Below are positions 53,701-62,482 of a stretch of DNA of 64,000 nt, one piece after another. How positions within the stretch are numbered: position 1 is the first letter of the stretch; each line of letters opens with the position of its first letter. Both the position numbers and the translations under genes were made by a program. The notes under the pieces are model-generated. The model made no database searches, had not been told where the DNA came from, and saw only the letters and a program-made list of their open reading frames with translations. The stretch is taken from the NCBI GenBank assembly GCA_018335335.1, contig JAGXKG010000003.1, forward strand, positions 1 through 64,000. The letters are read 5' to 3'. The stretch comes from Candidatus Thorarchaeota archaeon (GTDB lineage Archaea; Asgardarchaeota; Thorarchaeia; Thorarchaeales; Thorarchaeaceae).

Positions 53701-54225
53701 TTCAGATCAGAATTTGATTCTGAAAGCATGGAGGCAAAATGGAAAATATTGCCTATTTCAGATATTATTCGTGCAGTAGAAACTGAAAACCTGATTTGTG
53801 CATTTATCACTGTTAGCAAACCTTCCGAAATCCAAGAAGATAGGATGGAGCAATTTGCAGTTGCTGTTGGTGATGCTATTGACGATTTATACGAGGATAG
53901 ACCGACTAAAGCCGAAGATGAAAGCGTAACGAATCTTATTGATACCTTGTTCGATAGCACTTTAGATGGTCATCTCTTGAAATACTACAAGCGCGGCACA
54001 TCTGAGGAGTTCCCTGGTAGATACAAGTGCTTGGAAGAAGTTCTGGAAGCAACGGAGAGCCATTGTGCGAAACCAAGCTATCTTGCAAGAAGCATGTCAA
54101 AGTGCGGTGTGAATGAGCCGAAAGCAAGCAAACTTGTGATGGAGGCAATCGATAGGGATCTGCTGGTTTCCTGTCAACCAGATGAAGCTAACGACCATTC
54201 ATTTGCATTAGACTGGGAGCTCTAG
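50704..54225 (+). CDS. Receptor-like surface protein with cytoplasmic longin/roadblock-like and HTH-like domains
   Basis: A 1173-residue protein. A signal peptide is at ~5-25. A large extracytoplasmic region (~30-910) contains Asn-rich, NxT/S-bearing Ig-like repeats. One transmembrane helix (~919-938) is followed by a basic stop (YRRKKK). The cytoplasmic part includes ~960-1065, LIGIIVLHKDSGLPVYSKIL and AFITVSKPSEIQEDRMEQFAVAVGDAIDDL, with the pattern of longin/roadblock-type domains that many Asgard proteins use. Residues ~1085-1165 may form a winged helix. It probably senses something outside and signals inside. The family is not recognised beyond this. Confidence 0.75.
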   Translation: MIQNKFNLVMAFVLISVFVGSPLLQSSGMSPECFESDFSYTPDGPRSITNTMNPENAPRNISRRTPNHNLLAESSTENEEVVEEGVLNALDVEQRGYTTPGILAGRTDTGIGTSYAIPLDEEHDWIASMAELEVWNLTRLYAVNGSFIDGIPGPNVNPNGSVSYRPFGWDATSYEPEGYNQTQVAAYDDGDTGYVVVENQGERKGQNNWQVHAAGTYVVWNQTLRNLDDVDEAFLSFRYLYLRGPLGDLSQGSCSIKVLIDDTTIWNLSLLDLGARGEWNSTGRIPLNLTGFSNSANLKIGLFIDETMELKPEDQGIENAVYITTYLDDLSLYAKKPPSFSEVSLEYKVGQNTTSVTGSNGEGSALISFEDYITSGPVDVAVTSNTSVSFLHQPRLLSHKFDNSSWTTDFEEKGVAYSISVNRSSNLTLYTYLGTREEYENFSLVLYHPIDWMDARVYDPFLAELSDQCIVQEGRLEVPESVLTRLGWWLITFRSPNYAESLSPQIWNDKESYWSNTTSYATGNLTRALASLGSEHTVDSSLEDLYFRWKMPNGTIWYNTTIDSSSPASIHTQGLRLAGSNTTAGQWRIELFWTNGTEIALSSMSFTLRHELTIEPVQAIIETEVGETINVLVRLHDADNGDLVMSGPTIVTMEWAESTFEFVPNILRNWWEASVDTSLRPAGTYTMNASVSSPYFWSTYCTIELKSVFSTNLDPPDGPVEPLVFGRSHSFTFAYSLKLNGSDVSRADVSVSEFGTGDYEVTEAENGVYNLTITPESLGNQSLALTFDKEGCESQQYIFTYLVVRVPIQVSIESSLVGVEGESLDLEIQVTESDTGEPVTNASVVYGIFPAVGDPIKTGNAEETSPGLYVATVTVPTSTSSGYKLRVQVEKANFETVDDFSADFVSLVNQQARLVYYGTRIGGILAFLAISGVVYTLYRRKKKAEYQEALVVKRRFEDASDLIGIIVLHKDSGLPVYSKILKGGFDESVISAFITAISHFRSEFDSESMEAKWKILPISDIIRAVETENLICAFITVSKPSEIQEDRMEQFAVAVGDAIDDLYEDRPTKAEDESVTNLIDTLFDSTLDGHLLKYYKRGTSEEFPGRYKCLEEVLEATESHCAKPSYLARSMSKCGVNEPKASKLVMEAIDRDLLVSCQPDEANDHSFALDWEL

Positions 54226-54308
54226 TGTCAAATATCAAGATCTGAGTGGCTCTCTGCAACCAATCAAGAAGGGCATGCAATTAGAACCCCATCTTAAGCG
54301 TGAACCAC

Positions 54309-54974
54309 CTATTGAGAATGGAAAAACTTGGTTAAGCTCTGTATGATTCTGTCCATAATCTCAAGGAGCTCCAGTGGGTTTGTAGATACCTCCATTCCGT
54401 GGTTTGCCCCCTCGATAACCAAGCTATCTCCCCCTGTTGATTCTACTAGTTCGGATAGCAACTCCTTGTCGTAGTATGGATCCTCCGTTCCAATCACAAA
54501 CAACGAATCTGGTGTATAATCATTCAGTGCTTTCTGTATGTCCGGCAAAAGAATGAGTGGTGTATGCCAAATGAATTTGGAATCTCGTGCATCAGGAAAT
54601 TCCTCTAGAATATTGGCCAAAGCAATGGTGCCGAGTGATTTTCCTACAATACAGCAAAGCTGTTCATCCAGCTGTTGTTGTGCAGTGGTATATGCTGCGA
54701 CAACATCATCTTTCAACCACTCCATTTTTGCTTCTTGGCTTCTATTCTCAAAGTTGGGATTATCCATGTAGTCATAGTTGATGTTCAGGACATTGATTCC
54801 CATGTAGAGAAGAAAGCGATTAGTGTAATATAGAAGGGGTGCTTGAGTTGTGTATCCTCTACCCGGAAAGGTAATTGCATATCTGTCGGTATCCGTTTTC
54901 AGTCGAAGATATTCATTCGGCACTTTGCCAACATGTCCTTCTATATTGAGCTCTTCAAATGAATACATTGACAA
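54309..54974 (-). CDS. Small alpha/beta hydrolase
   Basis: A 221-residue protein with the hydrolase-fold elbow GKSLGTIAL (Ser near 112) and the acid/His in VIGTEDPYYDK and EGANHGMEV. An AITFPGRGYTTQAPLLYY segment forms the oxyanion region. It is smaller than usual esterases, with a short cap. Substrate unknown. It follows the M20 peptidase gene on the same strand, 9 bases away, so the two may be cotranscribed. Confidence 0.8.
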   Translation of the reverse strand: MSMYSFEELNIEGHVGKVPNEYLRLKTDTDRYAITFPGRGYTTQAPLLYYTNRFLLYMGINVLNINYDYMDNPNFENRSQEAKMEWLKDDVVAAYTTAQQQLDEQLCCIVGKSLGTIALANILEEFPDARDSKFIWHTPLILLPDIQKALNDYTPDSLFVIGTEDPYYDKELLSELVESTGGDSLVIEGANHGMEVSTNPLELLEIMDRIIQSLTKFFHSQ

Positions 54975-54983
54975 TCAACTCCT

Positions 54984-56324
54984 TCAAGTCAAGAATCCCT
55001 TGGCTATCAGCATATAAGACTGTGCGGTTAACCCAACGCTCCCCAAGGGAACTCGCTCGTTGGTACCATGAATCAGCCCAAGCAGCTCACCCATATCAAG
55101 AGTATCATCGAAGAGGCTGAAACCATAAGCTTGGGTTCCGAATTCATTTCGGAAAAAACGACAGTCGGTTACGCCTGGCATTAGCATTGGCACTAGCTTA
55201 CAAGTTGTCCCTTTCAATTGTTTTACACTACGTTCCATCTGCTTCACCAGTGGCGATTCGACTTCACTTGCATTTCCATACGAAGGCTCCGAACCCGCTT
55301 CTTTCGGAAGTGGTCCAACATCGGTCTCTTCAGCAAGTGGACCTAAAGCTTTCTTGAGATGTTCGTGTACGTATTGCGCATTCTGCCCTGGAAGTGTACG
55401 TATATCTATGTCCACGTAAGCACCTCCGGCTACGACATTCACCTTGGTTCCTCCCTGGCATAAGTTTGGTGAGATAGTCATTCTGCTGAGTGCATGAAGT
55501 ATCTTCGCTTGCGCAAGATTGTCCTTGCTGGCCATTTCAATAAGCCGTGGAAGCAGACTCTCTCTTCTGAGTAGCCATTTCTGTGTACTTCCAATTGGCA
55601 TATTCTCGATAAGAACATCGAGAAACTCGGTAGTCAGCGGTGGTTGATACTCTTTCAGTCGGCGAACTGCATCCGCCATTTTCACAACTGCATTCTCCGA
55701 TTTGAAAGGCATAGACCCATGTTGTTCTTCTCCTTTGAAATTCAGTCGCAACCAGGTCGCCCCCTTTTCTCCATATGCGAATACGAATCTGTTTTCTCCT
55801 ATTGGATGCCCCCCGGTTTCTGTTATCAGATAGTCCACTTTGACCTTCTCTGGATAGTTCTTAACCATATATCCTGCACCATATTGTCCAGCTGCTTCTT
55901 CATCGGAAACGACTAGGAATTTCAGATCTCCTTTCGGCTGAAATCCTTCATCATATAGGTGTGCGAAGACGGCAGCTTGAGTTGCAACTATGTAAAGCAT
56001 GTCCAGTGTTCCTCTTCCCCATATACAACCATCTTCGATTTTACCCGAAAATGGCGGGACTTCCCACTTAGATGGATCTTCGACAGGTACCACATCTACA
56101 TGAGCTGGGCCGAACATCAGGCTTGGGCCTTGTCCCGTACCTTCAATTGTGCAAAGAAGATTACCCCGATTTGTATCAGTCTTAAAAATCTCAGTTTCAC
56201 TCCCGTATGATTGTAGGTAGCGATTCACGCTCTTGATTGATTTCATCTCATTTCCTGGAGGATTAACACACTTGTTCTTGACCAGTTCCTGAATGAGCTC
56301 AATAGATTCCTCTCGTAAAGACAT
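54984..56324 (-). CDS. M20 family peptidase (ArgE/DapE/CPG2-like)
   Basis: A 446-residue zinc hydrolase. Metal ligands and catalytic acids appear in PAHVDVVPVED (His, Asp), GRGTLDML (Asp bridging), VVSDEEAAGQYG (Glu general base) and a later ITETGG (Glu/His region) plus GLIHGTNERV near the end (His). A dimerisation domain lies in the middle. It probably cleaves a dipeptide, N-acyl amino acid or carbamoyl compound. The hydrolase gene follows it on the same strand. Confidence 0.9.
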   Translation of the reverse strand: MSLREESIELIQELVKNKCVNPPGNEMKSIKSVNRYLQSYGSETEIFKTDTNRGNLLCTIEGTGQGPSLMFGPAHVDVVPVEDPSKWEVPPFSGKIEDGCIWGRGTLDMLYIVATQAAVFAHLYDEGFQPKGDLKFLVVSDEEAAGQYGAGYMVKNYPEKVKVDYLITETGGHPIGENRFVFAYGEKGATWLRLNFKGEEQHGSMPFKSENAVVKMADAVRRLKEYQPPLTTEFLDVLIENMPIGSTQKWLLRRESLLPRLIEMASKDNLAQAKILHALSRMTISPNLCQGGTKVNVVAGGAYVDIDIRTLPGQNAQYVHEHLKKALGPLAEETDVGPLPKEAGSEPSYGNASEVESPLVKQMERSVKQLKGTTCKLVPMLMPGVTDCRFFRNEFGTQAYGFSLFDDTLDMGELLGLIHGTNERVPLGSVGLTAQSYMLIAKGFLT

Positions 56325-56418
56325 GGTTCATCGCACACTCCATTTCGACGTATTGTGCTAATATTCGTTAAGGGTACTCCCCCACAGCTTAAGTAGGAGT
56401 TATAGATATCGCCTGTTT

Positions 56419-57666
56419 ATGTCGGAACAAGTCCATGGCAATCAATACAACGTTTGGGAAGACTATTACCTCCTCATCCAAGGTGTATTCTATTTTGCAC
56501 AAGGAGTAGCAATGGGGGCTCTGTTCTTCCTGACAGCATTCTTAGATTATCTGTCAGTAGGCCCCTTCCAACGAATCGTCGTACAAGCGGTTATATGGTT
56601 GCCATGGTATCTGAAGATTGTATTTGGCGTTCTTTCTGACAATTTCCCACTGGCCGGCTACGGCAGAAGAAAACCGTATATATTCATGGCGGGGTTGTTC
56701 GGAGTCATTGGATGGGTTACTCTTCCACTGCATACCGTCTTTACTCCACTGCTTTTGGTTTCAGGCATCCTCGCCTCGCTCGGAACAAGCATGAGCGATG
56801 CCACGATTGATGCTCTGGCTGTGGATATCACTCCGCCCAAAAGACGTGGTACTATGCAAGGAGTCTCATGGGGTTCACGTGGTCTGGGTGTTGGCATAGC
56901 TGGTGTAGTGGTGGGCATGCTGGCGGATCAGAACCTCTGGGTACAAATATTCGCTGTACCGGGCCTTATCGTAAGTGGGGCAACCTTTCTTGTCCTCCTC
57001 TTCGAAGAACGGCCTTTGCCATCTGATTTTGAGAGAGTTCCTATGAGTACTTACACTGGAGTGCTGAAACAGAGAAATGTCATAGTCTGTATACTGTTTC
57101 AGATGCTCGCAGGAGCAGGGATTGCTATCCTCAGTATACTACAAACATTCCTGGAGGAAGGGCTAGGCTTCACCAACACTACGATTGGTATCGTTTTTGC
57201 GATATTTTCGGCAGGCATGTTCATTGGTGCAGTTGTTTTTGGGTTGCTGGGTGATCGGATTGCAGTTAGAGTGACATTGCCCTTCACAGCTCTAGCATAC
57301 ACGGTTGTCATTCTAAGCATTCTAGCTCTTGACGTTACCATACCGTTGGTTGCTTCTGCGTTCTTCTTCGCAGTTGGTCTGGTGAATGGCGGATATGAGG
57401 CCACTCAGATGAGAATCAGTATGGATAATTCGCCAGTAGTGGCAGCCGGTACAATGTACAATCTGTACAACAGTATCTCAAATCTCGGCCAAGTCGCCAT
57501 AGGAGCCATCCTGATTGCGATGTTCGTAGAGGCCGTTGGGGATTACAGAATCGGATGGCAACTTGCTTGGGTGTTCCTTCTCCTAAGTCTGGTGCCCGGA
57601 TATCTTCTGGTCAGAAAGAAGAACCTAGAAACGGAAGATGTGGAGTCCACGGCAAACACTAAATGA
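56419..57666 (+). CDS. MFS transporter
   Basis: A 415-residue carrier with ~12 hydrophobic helices. LSDNFPLAGYGRRKPYI is the MFS loop motif of the first half, and FGLLGDRIAVRVTLP is the second. The D-A-T-I-D-A-L region resembles the folate-biopterin/BT1-like and PUCC-related branches, but the substrate is not certain. It diverges from the M20 peptidase, which would fit uptake of the peptidase's substrate or product; that is inference from adjacency. Confidence 0.85.
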   Translation: MSEQVHGNQYNVWEDYYLLIQGVFYFAQGVAMGALFFLTAFLDYLSVGPFQRIVVQAVIWLPWYLKIVFGVLSDNFPLAGYGRRKPYIFMAGLFGVIGWVTLPLHTVFTPLLLVSGILASLGTSMSDATIDALAVDITPPKRRGTMQGVSWGSRGLGVGIAGVVVGMLADQNLWVQIFAVPGLIVSGATFLVLLFEERPLPSDFERVPMSTYTGVLKQRNVIVCILFQMLAGAGIAILSILQTFLEEGLGFTNTTIGIVFAIFSAGMFIGAVVFGLLGDRIAVRVTLPFTALAYTVVILSILALDVTIPLVASAFFFAVGLVNGGYEATQMRISMDNSPVVAAGTMYNLYNSISNLGQVAIGAILIAMFVEAVGDYRIGWQLAWVFLLLSLVPGYLLVRKKNLETEDVESTANTK

Positions 57667-57690
57667 CCAAATTACTCAGCTTCAAGTGTT

Positions 57691-58413
57691 ATGAATTGGC
57701 TATCAGACCAAGAATCTGTTGTCAAACCTGACCTGTTTGCTGTAGATCTCTCTGCTACCACATCAATAATGTGCTTTGCTCCTCCCGTCTTCATATGTCT
57801 ATTGAACAGTCTGAACATGGAAGGAAGTCAGCAAGCCCCTTCAATAGCAGGTTCGCAACAGGGATTGATGAATGATTCAGTTGTTGTCTATGAATGCATG
57901 TTTGGATCTCCTGCTGCGGGAATGCATATGGAGGCGCTGATTGCTTCGGGTATACGGCGAGTTATCATGGTGGGCGATGCTGGTTCCCTTACGGGCGACT
58001 GTAGAATAGGAGATATCCTCCTTCCAACGTGGGGTATCCGTGAGGAAGGCACATCCTTTCATTACCTAGCCGCAAACAAACGATGTAAACCGTCCATGAA
58101 TATGATTGATAATATACGAAGAGCACTAGATAGCGTAGAATATCGAGAAGGAGGTGTTTGGACGACGGATGCCCCCTTTCGAGAGACCCTTGAGAAAATC
58201 ACCCGATTCAGGAAGCAAGGTGCAATTGCCGTCGAGATGGAGTGTACTGCTTTGATGTCTATTCCCTCGTTTCGAGGGATCCAATTTGCGGCATTATTGA
58301 CGATTACTGATGAGCTTTTCAGCGGGAAATGGAATGTGGGTTTCAAATCAGATGAAGTTCAATCAACGAGAGAAAGGATTGCGAAGATAGTTCTCTCAGT
58401 TGTACTAGAATGA
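57691..58413 (+). CDS. Purine/uridine nucleoside phosphorylase family protein
   Basis: A 240-residue PNP/UDP-type phosphorylase. The phosphate/ribose segment is MFGSPAAGMHMEAL, followed by the strand IRRVIMVGDAGSL with GD for the usual GT. Base-binding is ECTALMSIPSFRG with VEMECTALM, including the conserved Glu. It cleaves nucleosides with phosphate to a base and ribose 1-phosphate. It starts 24 bases after the MFS gene and may be cotranscribed with it, suggesting nucleoside uptake and use; a binding protein of nucleoside type (BMP) is elsewhere in the window. Confidence 0.9.
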   Translation: MNWLSDQESVVKPDLFAVDLSATTSIMCFAPPVFICLLNSLNMEGSQQAPSIAGSQQGLMNDSVVVYECMFGSPAAGMHMEALIASGIRRVIMVGDAGSLTGDCRIGDILLPTWGIREEGTSFHYLAANKRCKPSMNMIDNIRRALDSVEYREGGVWTTDAPFRETLEKITRFRKQGAIAVEMECTALMSIPSFRGIQFAALLTITDELFSGKWNVGFKSDEVQSTRERIAKIVLSVVLE

Positions 58414-58522
58414 TTGTCCCATCTCGGTTTTGGCCTTCTCCGAATGTCTTATCTTGGTATTCTCGTTATCATGGTGGCGTAAAGATTACGACTGTTTGAT
58501 ACAAAGAACGGGGGATTGACTA

Positions 58523-59416
58523 TTGCTCACTGAGAACGAATCCATAATCCGATTCTTCAAGGAATTGGGTCTTGAGGTGACAAGCATTGATTTGGGGATT
58601 GCGAGTGAACAAGAAAGGAGTTCCACGATTCAAATTAGTCGGGATTCCTATCCTGGTGTGGAACCACATTTGGTAACAATTGCAGATATAGCGCGCTGGT
58701 TCCCAGAACTCACTTCCTCAGGCGATATACGACTTAAGCAACCCCAGCCAGACGTTTCCAACTGCGAGTCCTTAGATATCTACCGTCAATATTGGGAGCA
58801 ATTGCTTTCTGTAACAGATATCATCATGGGGTTCCTTAAGGAATATAGAACACGATTTTCGAGGGGCGAGTATCCAACCACTTCGTGGGCTCATTATTTT
58901 ATGAACTGGACTCATGAGACTTGGGATTCTCGCCGCTTGGAGCCAGCACCAATTGATTCATGGATATGCTATGTTGACCCCTCAATCAGGCCGCATATCA
59001 GAGAGCTCAATGAATTTGGACTTATTACGCGAGAGAGTTGTTCAGGCCACCCAGATGACCATCCCGCTAGAGAACCTTTCTGGCCCTATGTGATGTTTGA
59101 AGAACGAGCCTATCCCGGCATCAGTGCTCATCTCTTTACTCTTGCTGACATGGCTTGTTGGATACCAACTTATGGCCGTCATGGGTTTGATGTTTCATTG
59201 GAGATACCCAGAGACGTAGAACTGACGAGAGGAAACATAGAATCTTACTGGAATCAGCTGATTTCCAGTACAAGACAGCTTATGCCTCTCCTTGAGGATT
59301 ACATATCTACCAGTGGAGTAGATTTCTACACCAATATGTCTAACCCCTCTCTATTCAGAATGCCTGCAAACTTCCAATGCAAGGATATGTCGACAACAGG
59401 AGACTTTAGTCGCTAG
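58523..59416 (+). CDS. Protein of unknown function with internal duplication
   Basis: A 297-residue protein that contains the same ~80-residue unit twice. The first copy is about residues 40-115, with RDSYPGVEPHLVTIADIARWF and YWEQLLSVTDIIMGFLKEY. The second is about 190-270, with RAYPGISAHLFTLADMACWI and YWNQLISSTRQLMPLLEDY. Between them is a conserved SCSGHPDD motif. I recognise no family. No signal peptide or membrane helix. The start is TTG at 58523 after GGGGGAT. It lies alone before the arginine decarboxylase operon. Confidence 0.6.
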   Translation: MLTENESIIRFFKELGLEVTSIDLGIASEQERSSTIQISRDSYPGVEPHLVTIADIARWFPELTSSGDIRLKQPQPDVSNCESLDIYRQYWEQLLSVTDIIMGFLKEYRTRFSRGEYPTTSWAHYFMNWTHETWDSRRLEPAPIDSWICYVDPSIRPHIRELNEFGLITRESCSGHPDDHPAREPFWPYVMFEERAYPGISAHLFTLADMACWIPTYGRHGFDVSLEIPRDVELTRGNIESYWNQLISSTRQLMPLLEDYISTSGVDFYTNMSNPSLFRMPANFQCKDMSTTGDFSR

Positions 59417-59762
59417 GAAACCAGTTCCACAGAGTTTTGAACCGTAATTCACTGAAGATTCATCAGTAAACTTGTCTATTCACAACTGGATGTCGAGGAA
59501 AACCACTCTGATTTTGCGTATTGAAATTTCCTTGTGGACGATAGGCTATGGCTTCTAATAATGTACCCAGACATCATAAAACTGAGCTACTTGAGTTAAG
59601 TATGAACCGGAGAATACAACGAAAGCATTCTAGGTTTATGATATGACCTCTGCAGAAAAGCCCTATCTTGAGTGATAACTCTTACAATATGACACGATTT
59701 GAAGTTTATTACTTACTATCGATATATTGAAAATCCCGAAACAACGTAGAGGCAAACCAGTC
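59417..59762. other. Intergenic region before the arginine decarboxylase
   Basis: Nothing other than the likely promoter of speA was recognised. TTGAAGTTTATTACTT around 59700-59714 and GATATATTG at 59719-59727 are AT-rich candidates for a TATA box. A short open frame from 59727 belongs to the upstream extension of speA and is not preferred. Confidence 0.35.
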
Positions 59763-61556
59763 ATGTGGACCATTGAAGAATCTAAATATATTCACGGCGT
59801 TGGTCGAGGCGACCTTGATTTCCTCGATATGGATGAATCGGGAGATCTTCTGATCAATCTGAAGGGTACCACCATCGCAGTTAGTGATTTGATAGAACGA
59901 TATCAAGAAGATAATCAATCCAAGAAAGGATACACTCCAACCTTTTCGGTACAACTCCCCCAACTAATTACGGCTCAAATTGAGAAGATGAAAAAGGTGT
60001 TCTTATCTCACATGGAAGCTGCACACTATGATGGAGAGTACATCCCCCTCTATCCGGTGAAAGTAAACCAACAGTCTAGCTTCTTGTCTACAATCTTGCA
60101 GTCGGATATTGAATATGGATTAGAAGTGGGATCTAAGACCGAGATGTTACTCACTATGCGTGCAGTCTATGACGATAAAAACCGCCTAATTGTCTGCAAC
60201 GGTACTAAAGACAGAGAATACTTGGAGATGGCCCGTGCTGCAGCAGAGCAAGGCCACCAAGTGATTGTATCACTTGAGAGTATCGCTGAGGCGAAGCTTA
60301 CACTTGAGTATCTTGAACCTGGAAAAGTCGAGTTCGCACTGCGTGTTAAGCCCTACATTCATTCTAGTGGCCATTGGCAACGCTCAGGTGGTCGTGTTTC
60401 CAAGTTTGGACTATCTGTCCATGACATGATAGAGGTGGCAGAGATATTAGCGGACTCTCCTCTAGTGGAGGATGTGCGCACTATCCATGCCCATCTTGGT
60501 TCCCAACTCACGGACTTGGAACAAAACATGGCTGATTACGGGAAATACATGGCTGAGGTATTCTTTTCACTTCGCAAGCACGGTCTATCCAGTCTAAGTA
60601 CGATAGACATTGGTGGGGGTATCCCTACAGACTACAAGAGTCTGTTCAAACGGGAAGCTATCCCTGTCTTCGTAGATACCGTGCTCAAGGCAATCAAAGA
60701 TGTCTGCGATGAGGAAGGTGTAGTTCGACACCCGAATATCATGACTGAGGCCGGTCGGGTAGTGACTGCGAAGGCCTCTACAATTATCGTAAAGGTACTC
60801 GATATCAGACGCCTATTTCCTGATTTTGATGAGCTTGAATCCGCGATGTTGTCTTTCAAGCAGAAGATTGAACGGATTTCGGATACTGCTGCTTTATATG
60901 ATATATGGAAGAAATTGAACTATACTACTCCTACCGGAAATCTTGAAGAGCTGTATAGACAAGAGAAACGCATCGCACTGTTCAAGAAAACGGTTAGACG
61001 ACGAGTCTTGGACGAGGATTTGAAGGTACCAGATAGTCTGCATGAGTGGCTCTTTCTTCCTGATTACGTTGCTATTGGTAATTTCAGTGTCTTCAACAGC
61101 TGTCTTGACCACGTTTTAGTCGATCAGTACTTTCCAGTAATTCCTATTTCAGGTCATGACAAACAACCTGCCACAACTGTTCGATTGGCTGACGTGACCT
61201 GTGATAGCGATGGTGAAATCTCTCCGTTTGTTGTAAGAAAATGCCGAGAGGAACCCCTTGTTACAAAGGATTCTCGGCCCTTGACGTCATCGAAAAGATT
61301 CGAGACAGTTGGAATTCCTGTAGCTGATGTTGACACTTTGGACTATTTTCTAGTAGCCCTAACTGGAGCATATCAAGATGTCCTTGAAGCCGATCATAAC
61401 TTGTTTGGGAATCTACCTGATGTTGTTTTGACCGTGGACGATGACGGAAGCAGCAATCTGCACTGGATTCACGGTGCACAAGCTATGACTGAGATTCTTG
61501 ATGATGCTTCCTTTGAAGAGATTATCGATATAGACGATCCCTATTACGAGCTGTAA
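59763..61556 (+). CDS. speA: Arginine decarboxylase, SpeA (PLP) type
   Basis: A ~597-residue enzyme that decarboxylates arginine to agmatine for polyamine synthesis. The PLP lysine is in LYPVKVNQQ (Lys100). GLEVGSKTEM, CNGTKDREYLEMARAA, and HAHLGSQL follow, and the C-terminal half contains the FSVFNSCLDHV region, as in SpeA. The usual length is ~630. Most archaea use the pyruvoyl-type or AdoMetDC-like enzymes instead, so a PLP SpeA is notable. The ATG at 59763 is preferred over the TTG at 59727. The DUF169 gene follows 17 bases after the stop. Confidence 0.92.
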   Translation: MWTIEESKYIHGVGRGDLDFLDMDESGDLLINLKGTTIAVSDLIERYQEDNQSKKGYTPTFSVQLPQLITAQIEKMKKVFLSHMEAAHYDGEYIPLYPVKVNQQSSFLSTILQSDIEYGLEVGSKTEMLLTMRAVYDDKNRLIVCNGTKDREYLEMARAAAEQGHQVIVSLESIAEAKLTLEYLEPGKVEFALRVKPYIHSSGHWQRSGGRVSKFGLSVHDMIEVAEILADSPLVEDVRTIHAHLGSQLTDLEQNMADYGKYMAEVFFSLRKHGLSSLSTIDIGGGIPTDYKSLFKREAIPVFVDTVLKAIKDVCDEEGVVRHPNIMTEAGRVVTAKASTIIVKVLDIRRLFPDFDELESAMLSFKQKIERISDTAALYDIWKKLNYTTPTGNLEELYRQEKRIALFKKTVRRRVLDEDLKVPDSLHEWLFLPDYVAIGNFSVFNSCLDHVLVDQYFPVIPISGHDKQPATTVRLADVTCDSDGEISPFVVRKCREEPLVTKDSRPLTSSKRFETVGIPVADVDTLDYFLVALTGAYQDVLEADHNLFGNLPDVVLTVDDDGSSNLHWIHGAQAMTEILDDASFEEIIDIDDPYYEL

Positions 61557-61573
61557 CCTTTGTATTGAGACAT

Positions 61574-62482
61574 ATGGATATTACCTCAGTGAAAACCTCA
61601 GAATTTTATGGCACCAGTGACTGGGCCAGATACAGTGATGTTCTCTTGAACGAATTCAATGGATACGGAAAGCGAATCGTTGCGGCCATACGGCCAATAA
61701 GCGACCCTCTGGCAATCAAGATGCTTGTAAGTGAGTCTGATATTCCCGCCGATGCTAAGCGCCCAACGGAAGATTTTGTTTCCTGTATTTCGACCTGCCA
61801 ATGTTTTGCACTATCTAGACGCTTTGGCATGACCGTAGCGCAGTTGTTTGAAGACATGTGGTGTCCGGAGCCTGTGATAGGCTTTGGTCTCGCAGAGCCA
61901 CCCCAGTACTTCCTTGAAGGTCACAATCGCTATCCTACTGGTGTAGCATCACTGGAAGCTGGTTCTAAATGGGCGCAGAATTTCCCCCGATTTGAGGTTG
62001 GAAAGTACAAGGGTGTAGTTTCAGCACCCCTTGTTTCCGCGAGTTTTGAACCTGATGTTGCTGTTATTTACTGCAATTCCGCTCAACTAACGAAGCTGTT
62101 GCTCGGGGCTGCTTACTCCAATGGCATGGACATTGAAAGCGTATTAGGTGGACATTCCGCTTGTGTATATGCGGTCGTACCCCCTCTCCTGTGGGATGAT
62201 TATCATGTAGCAGTTCCTTGCAGAGGCGATAGAGGCCGTGCGGGAACACAGGATGATGAGATCATCTTTTCTGCCCCAAAAAGTAAGATTAGTGAACTTG
62301 CGCATGGTCTTGAGCAGAAAGGAACAGGGTCTGTTCCAACACGTTTCTCAATGAAAGCCGAATACCCGATGTCACCGGATTACGCCAAAATTGCTCGCTT
62401 GATGGGTATGAAGAAAGCTGATGGTTCCGAAATTGAGGGATTCGACGAGAAAGAGAGACGACGCGATCTCGGATATCATTGA
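61574..62482 (+). CDS. DUF169 family protein
   Basis: A 302-residue protein of the DUF169 family: TEDFVSCISTCQCFALSRR, DMWCPEPVIGFGLAEPP, VSAPLVSASFEPDVAVIYC, and MLVS... The family has conserved cysteines (here CISTCQC) and an unknown function; it is common in anaerobic archaea and bacteria. No signal peptide. It lies just after speA, so they may form a two-gene operon; the meaning is unknown. A few bases of overlap with the Nudix gene on the opposite strand are at the end. Confidence 0.85.
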   Translation: MDITSVKTSEFYGTSDWARYSDVLLNEFNGYGKRIVAAIRPISDPLAIKMLVSESDIPADAKRPTEDFVSCISTCQCFALSRRFGMTVAQLFEDMWCPEPVIGFGLAEPPQYFLEGHNRYPTGVASLEAGSKWAQNFPRFEVGKYKGVVSAPLVSASFEPDVAVIYCNSAQLTKLLLGAAYSNGMDIESVLGGHSACVYAVVPPLLWDDYHVAVPCRGDRGRAGTQDDEIIFSAPKSKISELAHGLEQKGTGSVPTRFSMKAEYPMSPDYAKIARLMGMKKADGSEIEGFDEKERRRDLGYH

